64,000 nucleotides of DNA from Syngnathus acus. Its lineage: Eukaryota > Chordata > Actinopteri > Syngnathiformes > Syngnathidae. The stretch covers positions 1,301,001 through 1,365,000 of the forward strand of contig NC_051095.1 in NCBI RefSeq assembly GCF_901709675.1, read 5' to 3'. Shown here piece by piece: positions 14,201 to 26,300 of this stretch. Numbering within the stretch: position 1 is the stretch's first letter; each line of letters begins with the position of its first letter. Below the pieces are notes generated by a model. It had not been told where the DNA came from. It saw only the letters and a program-made list of their open reading frames with translations, and searched no databases. The position numbers and the translations under genes are program-made.

Positions 14201-17200
14201 GACGACTCCTGTGCACATTTTTACATACAGTGACACCTCGACATGTTTTTTTTTTTTTTGTGCTCAAGGATTTAAGTGTGCATAAAGCAAAGACAATTCG
14301 ACAATGCAATTTTGCATTATAACAGCTAGCTTAATGTTAACATAGCATGCAAAACGCGATGGAGAGGCTAACAAAACCAGCGTCAATGCTTACGGTCGTT
14401 TGACAGGATATATATTCGTGGGGGATAGAAACTGGTCAATGGTGCTAGCTTAATGCTAACATACCATGCAAAACGGAGAGGCCAACAAAACTAGCGTCAA
14501 TGCTACGGTCGTTTGACAGAATATATATTCGTGGGGGATAGAAACTGGTCCCACTCGCCAATAGTGCTAGCTGAATGCTATAAAGAGGCTAGCAAAACTA
14601 GCTACTAAACAAATGCTACGGTCGTTTTGTTTTTATTCGTGAGAGATAGAAACTGGTCCAACCCGCCAATAGTGAAAATCCACGTCTAATTGACGGCCAT
14701 CATCATATTTCGACTAATTCTATTTAACCTTCGAAATATTCGTGTAAAATGAGGCCAGTAAACTCTGCCCGGCGTCCAAATTGTCCCTAGGTGTGAGTGC
14801 GAGTGCAAATGGTTGTTTGTCTCTGTGTGCCCTGCGATTGGCTGGCAACCGGTTCAGGGTGTCCCCCGCCTACTGCCCGATGACGGCTGGGATAGGCTCC
14901 AGCACTCCCGCGACCCCCGTGGGGACTAAGCGGTTCAGAAAATGGATGGATGGATAAATTGTGTATCATTCATAATGCAGATTAATAAAAAGTACATGGT
15001 CCTTGAAAAACAAATCGCTTATTGAGGTGGAAAAAAAAATAATTTGAAAAGGTTTCAGTCCTAACTTTGGGTGGCCTTTTGCGAGTTCGTTGTGGTTCTT
15101 TCAGGTGTTTGCTCAATAAGGCCTTTGTAGGCATCCTCGCTCGGACGCCGATCGATGCCGCTTCCTTACTCGGGGCCAAGTTGCATGAAAGGCAAAAGGT
15201 TGCTCGTTGAGATTCGCTGCCGGTGGATCCACTTTGTCGCGGGTCATCGTCCACAATGTTGCATCAATGAAGTCGATTGATGGGAAGAGACGGATGCGGG
15301 AAAGGGGGGGGGGAGTTTTCCCGACTCGACTGGCTGCTTTTCTTCTCGTGCCTGTGACGGATGAAGCCTTTTAACAAAGCGCTCTCCGACGTGGCTTTGT
15401 GTTGAGAAAAGTCGCTCCGCCTGGCAAAATGACGACATGAGACAAAAGAGAGTATTTTTTTGGGTGTATTTTTCCTTTTTGTCTTCAACGTTTGCAGGTG
15501 GAAAATGGCAACCCAATTCCAGGAAAGTATTGACACTTTGTTCATCTAGGCTGAAGATAGATTTGAACTCACGGATGCGGCGGCGCATCAGCAAACACAA
15601 ATAGTCCATTTGGACCTACCGTCTTGCCGTTCTTCTACCTGACCTCGCTCTTTAAAGTGGTGTCATTATATTTCACGCGGCCCATTTGTCCTGCTCCTTG
15701 TCATTCTATTCCCCGCTCCTTAGTTTCTCCCAGAAAAGATTAGCCATTTAATGAGTCGCGCAGGAAATATTCAAATGTGATCTTATTTTAACTTCTCTTG
15801 TGAGATCAGCGTGCAGAACTTCATCCTAACTTTGAGGCCGGCGTTTTATGGAAACGTTGTCCTCGGGCAGCCTGGCTTTCAATCAGATGCGATACCGTGG
15901 ACAGGAAAAGTCTACACCCCCCTGTTGAAGTGTCAGCATTTTGTCATCAAAATAAAATGACGACCCGAATAACTTTCAAAATAATGATAATTTATAATTA
16001 TTTATAATTTACAAATAATGGCAGCGGTGTGCCAAACGCTCAATTCTGAACACGCCAGGGTGTGCACACTTATGCAACTGCGTTTTCACCAATTGTTTAT
16101 TCTTACTTTTTGATTTTTTTTTACTCTTCTTTGCTGGTTGACTTCAACTCTGTCTTGCAAAGATGATTACTTCGTGACACTTCTCTTAGTCGGTGGCCAG
16201 AAACGGACGTCCACCGACCGTCGCTTGTGCTCTGATGTGCGTCCAGGCGCTCTGTGGCGCGGTGGTGCTGCCCGACGTGCTGCGGAGCATGGAGCTGCTC
16301 TTCAGCGGCGCAGATGTCATGTGCGCCACCGGGGACCCGACCTGCTCCACGCCGTACCTCCTGGCCCAGCGCGCCGGCCAAAGGCTGCAGATGGAGTTCC
16401 TGCATCAGAACAAGCTCTTGGGTAAATACAAAGTCCATGCCGATGCTATTTCCCCCGGCTTGCAAATTATTTTTCCTCTGCCGCCGGCGCGACTTATTTG
16501 TGGCCCAACCCCCCCACGGGCCTCGTTCTCGCCCCTACACCTGCTCGCACCTGCTTGCACCTTGGGATGTTGTTTGCAAATGAACATTCCGCTGAAAGAC
16601 GAAGGGGGGGCGGGGGGGGGGGGGTTGATGTCATCCCTGGGGCGGCTTCAATGATGGCTCCATCCCTCCCAGTCAAAGGCTTTCAGCTACGGCTGTTCTA
16701 TTTCTTTATGAGTGCTAAATTCTTTTGTTTTTCTTCTCTCGCTGGATCTACAAACAAACAAACAAACAAACAGACAAACTGAAAAACGTCCAGTGTGCAA
16801 ATGAAGAAACGAATCTATTTTGGCACAGCAAACGTGTGACCACGTCGCTGCGCTGGCCATCTTTAATTTCGACACGGCGAACGCTGCGATAGCTGTTGAC
16901 AGAACGCGTGGCGCTCGGAGGAGGATGAGACAAAAATAATTTAGGAGCAAGCAAAAAAAAAGGTGGCGTGAACGGCCTGCTTTGGAGTTGTCACTGCATG
17001 CAGCGGCATATATATATATGTATATATATGTGTATATATATATATATATATATACACTACCGTTCAAAGGTTTGGGGTCACAAAATTGTTTGGGTGACCC
17101 CAAACCTTTGAACGGTAGTGTATTTATTTATTTAGATAATTATTTATAGATTATATATATAATCTTCTGTGTAAAAAATCTTATAATATATATGTATACT

Positions 17201-17351
17201 TATATTCATAGATTTTTTATAATCTTATACAAATATAAGATATAATTTATAATATTTAATTCATAATATTTTATTATAATAATATTTACACTACCGTTCA
17301 AAAGTTTGGGGTCACCCAAACAATTTTGTGACCCCAAACTTTTGAACGGTA

Positions 17352-17388
<37 letters not shown>

Positions 17389-20300
17389 AGTTGTGAGGTT
17401 CTGTGGACAATGCTAAGTTTCAAGCCCTTTTTGATTTTCAGTTTTTTTCTCGTGGCTCTGGATGGTTTGTTTTCAAGTCCACTACGGTTGGAGGGCCCTC
17501 AGTCCAGAATGTTGCCTTCCATGTTATCATTATAAGCAGGCCTGCCTTACACATGTAGCCAATTATAGCGGCATTTATTATGTGTGGCCCGATTCTTGCA
17601 CGGCGGCATCTTCGCGGCCTCGCTGTCAGCGGCTGGCGAGGTAGCGCTTTGCGGCGGTTGCCACGGGCGACCAGATGGCTAATTGAGCACTCCATCATGT
17701 CGGGCTCCCTTCGCCGGGGACGGACGGGGCCAATCGGCGGAGGCCGGGCTCTTCCAGCGACGCCCCCGCAGACATCCGAGTCCCGGCTTAAGCGAGGCCG
17801 CCTTTCGTGGCCCGCGGGGGCTGTTTGCAAGCGAGCTTGTTACAGCGCATACTGTGGCTTATTTGCATTCGGAAGGAGCGTGTGGATTTATGACATCGAC
17901 ACGACTTTAAGCACATTACATATGCTACCGTAGATTTGGGATAGACTAAATGATTTTGAAAAATAATCTAAATATAATCCCTCATTATTGTGCGATTATT
18001 TTTTGTTTTTCAAGGTCGCCCTCCATGTCATTTTTAACAAGCCTGTTATCAGAAGCTGAGGCCATCAAACACTCGTCCCTCCATATTTCTGGACCTCCAG
18101 TGTAACTTCTATATAGTCTGCCTGCTTATTTGTGTGCGTGTGTAAATATTCTTGAGGATTAACTCATTCACTGCCATCGACGCATATAGACGTCCAAGTT
18201 GTATTTCGTCAATCACTGCCGTTGACGTCTATTTGCGTCAAGAGTTAAGAATAAATCACTCACCGTGGTTTTCTCGCCCACCAGATTTCCCAAGACTTGA
18301 TCCTTGGTCGGAAAACACATTGTCATCGGAGAGGTCCCGCTTCATGGACGGCTTCCTGTTCATCTCCTCGGGCCAAGGCCGGACGTTGCCGGACCGGCGC
18401 AGGGGAGACGGTGAGTGGCGGCGTGACGTGTCGCCGCGGCGGCCCGACAAGACCCGTCAATCGGTCGGCGAAGCCTCGATGAAGTGCGCCGTGGTCAGGG
18501 GTCCGCTCCACTTAAGCGCTCATCGATCACTCAGTGTCGGCCGGTCAGCTGTCCAACTGGCAATCGTTTAATCCCAAAGCCAAACATCCAGGTCACAACA
18601 ATCGATGGAGGTCCCGCGGAAGCTGGCAATGCTCAGACGGCTGCCCGTGTTGCCAATTCAAAGTCATAAATAACAAGCCCGATTGAAAAGCATTCCTCAA
18701 CAATGAATCGAATTTAGATCGGAAAAATATCGGAGTAGTATGCAGTTTGCAAATCGCAAAGCCACCATCAATATATGTACGCTGATTTATAGTATTTGCC
18801 GATTTTGATGGCCCTTTTCATCGAGTTGCGCAAGGACTTACTAAAATAAAATTCAGTATATTATAAATGTTTTAATAGCAATTAAAAACCATGACAACCT
18901 CTCCTTCATGTCGTGGGAACGACGGCCATGTGCAATATCATGTAAACGCCTCAGAATGGGTGACATTTGACTTAAGATAAGTTTGACCTGAAAAAGGCGG
19001 CGGCACTTGGGAAACTTTTCCCTTCCGAGCTAGTTAAGAAGTGCCTCCGATTCCCTCAGCCGCTGCAGCTCCGCAGTGGTCCCACCTCTGCAAACAGCTG
19101 GAGTGTCCCCGGGGCTGGCGGCTAATTGGCGGAGGGAGCCCACTCGGATACTGCCTTCGGGGGGTGGAGGGCTTTTGCGCCGTTAAGGGGGAGGAAGGAA
19201 TGTGGAAGAATCCAGAAGAGGACATCATGTACATGCGGGACACTGTGTGGAAGCGACTTGCTACACCGAGGCCGCTACGCACATTCAAACAGCTCTCCAA
19301 AATGGCCGCTGATTTCGTTTGACTGATCAACGGCAAAATGGAAAGACAGGTGCTCTCGTATCCAAAATCTCCAGCCTGAAAGTGAGCAGATCACTTGGCA
19401 ACTGCCATTTGATCGTCACTCTCTTGTCTTGTGAAATCGGATCAGTCGGGAACATTTTTAGACATTTCACAAAAACGTCTCCAAACGTGCTTTTAGCGCT
19501 CAAAGGACATCAGGGCTCGCATCCAAAAACCTGTCTCCATACAGGCGAGTGCTGCTTTGAGTGAGCTACTCCGGGACGGCTAATGCTTTGAAGGTCTATA
19601 GATGCACCTCGGATCTGAATAATTCATGCTGTGCGCTCGGGGCTCAATAAAGACACTTTATTTTTTTCACCGTACGTGCTGGACAATCGTCCTAATACAC
19701 GATGTACGTCCTTCGCTGTGAGATTAGAGAGCGGCCCCTGCACGCTCGGAAAATAAATAGAAATGACTTAGAAAGTGGATACATTTTGTTTTTAACTCAT
19801 TCGGTGCCAGCTCGGGTTAAAATGGATGTTTGACGTCTATAGTCGTCAATGGCAGTTAACAAGTGAGCAATTCAGGCTAGTTGGGGCAGCATCAGCACGA
19901 CACATTGTTCTCAAAATAAATCAATCAAAAAATAGACTTTCTAAGGCCCCTTTTATTTTCATGGCCCTGATGTTGCCCGAGGACAAAAATTGAAAGTTAT
20001 TTGGAGTGCTGGAATAGATTCATGACGTTTGAATTCATTCAAGGTACCAAAGTAATAGTGTTTTTTTTTTTTTTTTTCTCCTCTGTCCGTAGGCTGTAAT
20101 TTGTCTCGGACTCGCAACACTTTCATCGTTTCAACTTTCATTTCAAGCTCTCTGACAAGCTGTCACGGACAATGTCTTCAGTGGATAGATAGGCAGATGA
20201 TTGGCAGGGGGCCACGGGGGCGGGGTCATGACCACGGCATAGTATGTAGAACGGACCTGGCAGTATTTCTTTTTTTAACTCATTCAGTGCCAGTCCAGTT

Positions 20301-23300
20301 AAAATGGACGTCTATAGTCGTCAATGGCAGTTAACGAGTGAGCAACAGGTGGCTGACAGACAACTTTTGTTGTTTTTTTTCGCTGAAAACACCGTTCTAC
20401 ATTTCCTCAATATAATAACATTTGTCCCGATGGGCTTTACTTTCATTTCATTGTTGATGGTTCAGGCGAATATTAAAGTGGCAGTCGGATGAAGCCTCAC
20501 CGGGTTTGCGCTCGGAGCGGATGTTGGTCATTCACCGGGGTTCCTAAAAGGTTGCAAACGGTGGCAAACGAGAACTGTCCCCGACGATTGAAATTGTTGG
20601 CGAATATCTGGCTTTGCAACCTCGAAGGAACCCTGACGAAAACAAAATCAACATTCAGGCCGTGCTCAAGCTTAAGTGAAAACTAAAAATGTTGTCCTTA
20701 GCGAGGAAATGTGTAATGTTTTTTCCAGAGTTATTGGCGCAAACGGTGGATTTTTTGCCATAGGAACAGAAAATGAGGAAATCAATCTATTCAAGTTAGG
20801 CAGGCTTTGAGATTGGCATCTCAAGATGGCCGCCGGTGGCTTCGCTCTTCCCCACAACATTGTTAGTTCTTTCTATAGGTGTTTGTCTGTGGCTTTGTTG
20901 TCGTCTGTTTTGCTAATGAGCGCCGACATAAACCCGGTGCCGGTTCATTCCAGTTGGGTTTGTTTGGCAAACTCGGTGTGATTTCTTCTTAAATGTTGAT
21001 GAACGACGGCCGGGTATAACGGCCATATTGATTGTGTCGATTAGTCTCATCAGCTAGCTCATTTTGCACACTTAAGCATTTATTGAACGTCTCAAAGTGA
21101 GAGATTAGCCCGAATAGACGTTCCTCGTTGTCAAAATTCCAACAGGAGCTTCTCGGTTTCTCTCGCCGGCTAATTGGCCCATTTCGGAGGCGAGGAAAAT
21201 GCAGATTTCATCTCTGGTGGGTTAGTCGGGGGACCCCCGTGGAGAGTTGATCGGCCATGGGGGTCTTTGCCGTCTGGAAGTCGGAACAGCTGCTTGATTG
21301 CAAATCAGGTGCTATTGTTCCCATTATTGTGCTGCTGTGTAAAGCCATAGAAAGCAACAAAAAAATGGTGCCAAAGGAAGGCTTATATCGTCAACATTGG
21401 GAGTTTTGACATCTTTGTTGATTTTTTAAATTTTTTCTTTAAATGTGAGCGACCCCACTCATGAAGAGAAAACAAAAATTGCCAAACCCGATCAACCCAC
21501 ACACTGCAACAAATATACAGGAACAATGAATATCTGGTGTAGTACCACAACCGACCTGTGGGGTGCAACGTGGCGCCACAGGGCAATATGGATGACCAGA
21601 AGAAGAAATGGAAGAAGTTTGGCTAAACATTAGCCTGTAAACCTTTCTTACCATTTTTATTGTGCTAACAGCTCACACCGCTGGAAATTTATTGTACAGT
21701 TGAACCTCTGACTTTGACCGTAATTTATCCCAGAAAATTGATGCGAGTCGGATTAAATTCTGCCCCATAATCTGTTCTGACTATTCTGACATAGCAACAA
21801 CGGACACTTTTAGCATAATAATTAGCCACTTATCATGAGTTATGGCTGTATTGATACATGATATCTTTTCAAGTAAGCAGAATAAAACAAATAAATAAAT
21901 AAGAATACTAAAATAAGAATACTGCATGAACTAGTCTTGGGAACGGTTGGGGACGCGAAGACGCCGTCGGCTAGCCTCGAGACGCGTTTTAGCTTGTCGA
22001 GCCGTACCGAAAGTTGCTTCGGGACGCGGAGACGCCGTCGGCTAACCTCAACCCGGCTCGGAAAGCTGTTCGGAGTCCGATGTTCCGTTCGGTTTCTGGG
22101 CTTTTTGGTTCAAACTCCAATTTGTTCGAACCTGGAGCCGTTCAAAGTCTGAGGTTCAACTTTACTGGCATCCAATAAGAAGGCATCTGTTGACTTTGAT
22201 CAAAAGAAAAAACGCTCACCTTCGGCCCAATTATCATGTTGCGTGCACGCCATTAACATTTCCGAGCGTCAGCCCTTGACCGTTTCCTGAGCTGACTGAG
22301 AAGGAAAAAATCAGCCCTCCGGATAATCTTTTAGAGATAATCAGGGCTGAAAATGTTCACATTTGGCCTTGCCAGTTACGTGTGTACCTTGCAAATTTGG
22401 TGGGCACATTTACCAACCCTCCACTTGCCCATTCATACATAATTTAAAGTCCTTAATAAGACCAGGCAGAGCTGTTGGGAAATCAAGCGCGCCTCTTAAG
22501 ATGACGACGGCGGGAGAGCGGTGATTATTACAAATTTGGTTATTAGAACGGGGACGGAGGGAGCCGAGGCAAAATGAGCACGCGACTAGCACTTAGAGAG
22601 CAGAAAAAAAATGGACTTGACATTTTCACTAAAAGCGCTACAATCTGGGGACATGTTTGCAGCGAAGCACACGGTCATTGGCGGCGGTTTGAAATATCGC
22701 ACGCCTGCCCGCTCTGAGATGATGACTCGTTAGCGGCGGCTATTGGCGTTTTAGTCTCAAAGAGCAGACTTTCTTTTTTTTTTCTTCTTAAAAGCCTGCA
22801 GCGAGTAGCCAGCCCCACTTTTACAATAATAAAATTACGAAATCTGTCCCATTTCCACACAAATGGGAAAAGACACAGAAAAATGGTTGTATAATTTTGA
22901 CGTCATGTCACATTTAAAAGCAAAAGTCTTCATAACAAATAGTTTGAGGAAAAAAATTGATTTTTAAAAATCACACAATTTTGAGGCAGTTTGAGAGTTA
23001 AATCGTAATGGTACAGAGTACGTTTGCATATTCTGGTGATAAGTACTTGTAAGAATGTTGTTGGAATTCTACGATTGAGGTCAAAGGTCAACACATTCTT
23101 GAGATTAGTATTGCAAGGATAATGTTGCATAGCGTGTTTTTGAAATACATTCTAAAATTTTGGAACGTGTTTTCATTTTGAGGTTGACGAAAAAATTACT
23201 ACAAGAAAACAGTTGTATAGTTTTTAAGGGAAAGTTAATGGAGGTGAGTCGTAATATTTGAGAAACGTTTTGACATTATTGCTGATATTGCAAGAACTAT

Positions 23301-26300
23301 CTGATTATTTATTTATTTCATTATTTATTATTTTAATTATTTTTATTTTGTTATGTAGGTTGACCAAAAAAACCAATTTTGGATATAGTTTACATTAGTG
23401 CTAATATTAAAGAAAGACGTGTATAGTCATGATTTGACAAACTAAATTTTTGAGTCTGATTCATTATAACTAGCCTAATATTTATTTTCTAAAGCCATCC
23501 ATCCACCCATCCATTTTTCTCCGCTTATCCGGAGTCATTTGTAATATTCTGAGCATCAAGTTATATTTTTTCAAATCAAAAGTGGAACGTTTTCAACATG
23601 AAAGTGGAATTATCGTCTATTCTCGAGCGAAAAACTTCCGGGAGTACGGCCCTCCTGTTCCGCGCGCCGCCCGGAGATGATGATGACTCTCTTGCGGCTG
23701 CTGTTTGTGTTTTATTGTCCTAGAAGCATTTTGTTTTTTTGTTCCCTTCTTTTGCGGCGCGTAGCCACGTGGCACTTTTCAAGTCTGTCCCATTCCGACG
23801 CGGAAACTGAGAGTCGGTGCAAGGGTGAACGGCGTCCTTGTGCTTGTCACATCCTTTTCCTTGAAAAAGCCAGTCGCAGCCACTTTTATTGGGACGCCAT
23901 CCGCTCCTTCACAAGTGCCGCGCAAGAATTAGCATATTCATGAGAGCAATACAGTGGGAGGTTTGGGGCGCCGGTGGCGCGCGCCGAGTTTGTTTTTCTC
24001 TGTGTGAGCGTGTTTGTTTGCAGCACAACAAAGAGCCCAAGAAACAGATGGCAGATGACTTTGAAAATCCAAAATTAGGTGTGAACTTGATTCTCATTGG
24101 ATGTGTAATTTGCCCAGTCAGACGCTGGTGAAAGACGACAATGTGTTTTTGATAGGGACCGGCGCGGGAACCGTGTGGCATCAATTCAAAACGTTTTTTT
24201 TTTTGTCCTCAACGTGGGTTTGAAAAGTCCTTTTTATTTTAAAAGTGGAGCACAGTCATCCTAAACTTACAAACCCTAATTTGACATTTACGTTGGTTTA
24301 TTAACCGGTCAGTAGCAGCACAGTCAATCGGCAAAGCATCAACCGCTAGCATGACTTCAAAGTAGTACTTGCTAGCATGCTAGCAAGCATCGTTTTTTGA
24401 GTGAAGCTGTTGGACGATTTGGAGCAACAGATGACGTTTGCGTTTTTGCAGAGACGGCGCGCCGCTGGTGCACGCTGGAGGGCGGCTTCCTGAGCTACTA
24501 CGAGAGCGTCCAGAGTCCGACGGCGGCCGGAAGGGTGGCCGTCGAAGACGTGGTCAGCCTGGCCATCAGCAACGCCGAGACCATGACCGTGGCGGGGTAC
24601 GAGCGCACGCGTAAAATCAAAGCATCGCACGTAAAATTCTTTCTTTTACAAAATATTATTGATTAGTTGCAGTTGATTTAATTCAAATCAGTTAAAAATT
24701 CGAAAGCGGAATAAGCACCGTAGCGATCCGTATAATGCCCACGAGCCACACTTTGCCCACCCACCCCGCTTCTAAGACCTGACGTACATTCACACCAATT
24801 TAAAAGCCTAATTCCCACAGTGCACACTCAGCTTAGGCACTTGGAAGCATTTCTTCTCATTTATTGGACTGCGGCAGAATTGACTGCCTATGTAAATCAC
24901 AAATTACTCCCCCCACCCCCCGCTGCTACCCCCCACCCCCCCCAACCAAGTAAACACAGACTTCAGTGTCATTTTTCCTCCACGCGACGCTTGTTGCATT
25001 AGCATATCGCTCGCTGGCGCATGATTCACTTTAACGCTGACCTATCAGGGCTTTACGAGTGCCGTATTTCCTGTTTACTTTGGCAAAGCGTACCCCCCGT
25101 CACCACCCCAGTTAAAAAAGTTGTTGCGGGAAAACTTTTCGAGTCGTTCTCCTGCAAGTGGAGCAGACAGACGTAGTAAAGAACTTCCTCAAGTACACAC
25201 ACACTTTTTCTCCTAAGTAGGATCACAGTACAATATATTAAAAAAAAGTTCAGACACCAAAAAAATAGTGATCTTGAGCTTCTGCAAATATCCTTTGCCA
25301 AAAGCCGCAGCATTGATGCTAGTTTTGTTAGCTGGTCTATGGTGTTTTGCATTGTGTGTTAGCATTAAGCTAGCGTTTTTCCTTTATGCTTAGTTAATGG
25401 TACACATCAACTGGGATTGGCAAGAAACAGTTCGAAGCAAACACCTGTGCTTATTTTATTTCTTGGGAGAATTGTTCACTCTCCACCCTCTCACGCTTGC
25501 AACGCAAATTTTGCAAAGAAAATTCCACGACTCATATGTTGAAAAAATCTGCACCCAAAATAAAAAGTACCAAATACTTAGAAGCAGTCCTTCGTAGTAA
25601 TATATTCTAATACATCAAACTATTGAAAATCAACTCAGTGCAAAATCTAATAAAACATTTAAAAACATGAGGAGGAAAACATAAATAAATAAAACCAATG
25701 TGCATTTTATTGTGCATTAAACTTTGTTTCCCCACATGCCAATTGATCAAAACAATTATTACTGATTGTGATTCAGCACTGCACTGAATCGTTTAAAATC
25801 TAAAACGATTGATAATTGCCTATCGTTGCCACAAGATGGCGGCAAAGCACTACTCATTTTAACGTAGTTCATCCAAGCTACATTTTTATATTAGACAGTG
25901 CTTCGGCCTTTGCGAAATAACAGCAAATAGGCAAACTCAATTTTTTGCAAATTGCCCGTCAATAGGAAAGTAGTAATTGGCTTTTGAAAGTTTAGTTTTG
26001 GGGTCTATTGCGGGTCATGAATACTAACGTCCGCAGATGACACGGTCCCGTCGGCAGTCTATGGGTGGACGACGGCGTTGGGGTCATTTTTGCACGGTGC
26101 AGAGGACACGGAAATAAAATTCGGACCCAAAAAAAAAAACTATGAATAATACAAATCCACTTCAGAGGAACGGCATGCATAGGAAGCATGTCGGCAGCTG
26201 ATAAGTTTTTTTTCTCCTCCCTTTTGCCTCAAAGCAGCCGCCTTTTTAAAGCAGTCGATTGTGACCTTCAGACTCCTTAAAAACCTTGCAAAGCAACCTT

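Larger units (their letters stand above)
13000..16246 (+). other. arap2 intron with hAT element, triplicated unit and SINE/LINE tail
   Basis: About 3.2 kb. From the left: hAT-like element (13023-13309), unique sequence to about 14,300, a three-copy tandem repeat (14325-14674), a teleost retroelement tail (14776-14956), then unique sequence. No other gene. Confidence 0.7.
16422..18284 (+). other. arap2 intron with twin hairpins
   Basis: About 1.9 kb. It contains a G-rich run (16602-16624), a (CAAA)n run (16750-16773), two 70-bp hairpins within TA-rich DNA (17010-17385) and one small palindromic repeat (18159-18248). Confidence 0.7.
18411..24451 (+). other. Longest arap2 intron, about 6 kb
   Basis: Mostly unique sequence. 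It holds two small TIR repeats (19792-19860, 20275-20335) and a CCAT/CCGCTTATCC retroelement tail (23494-23536). AT-rich parts lie at 22,900-23,500. ORFs on both strands lack domains. No other gene seen. Confidence 0.65.
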
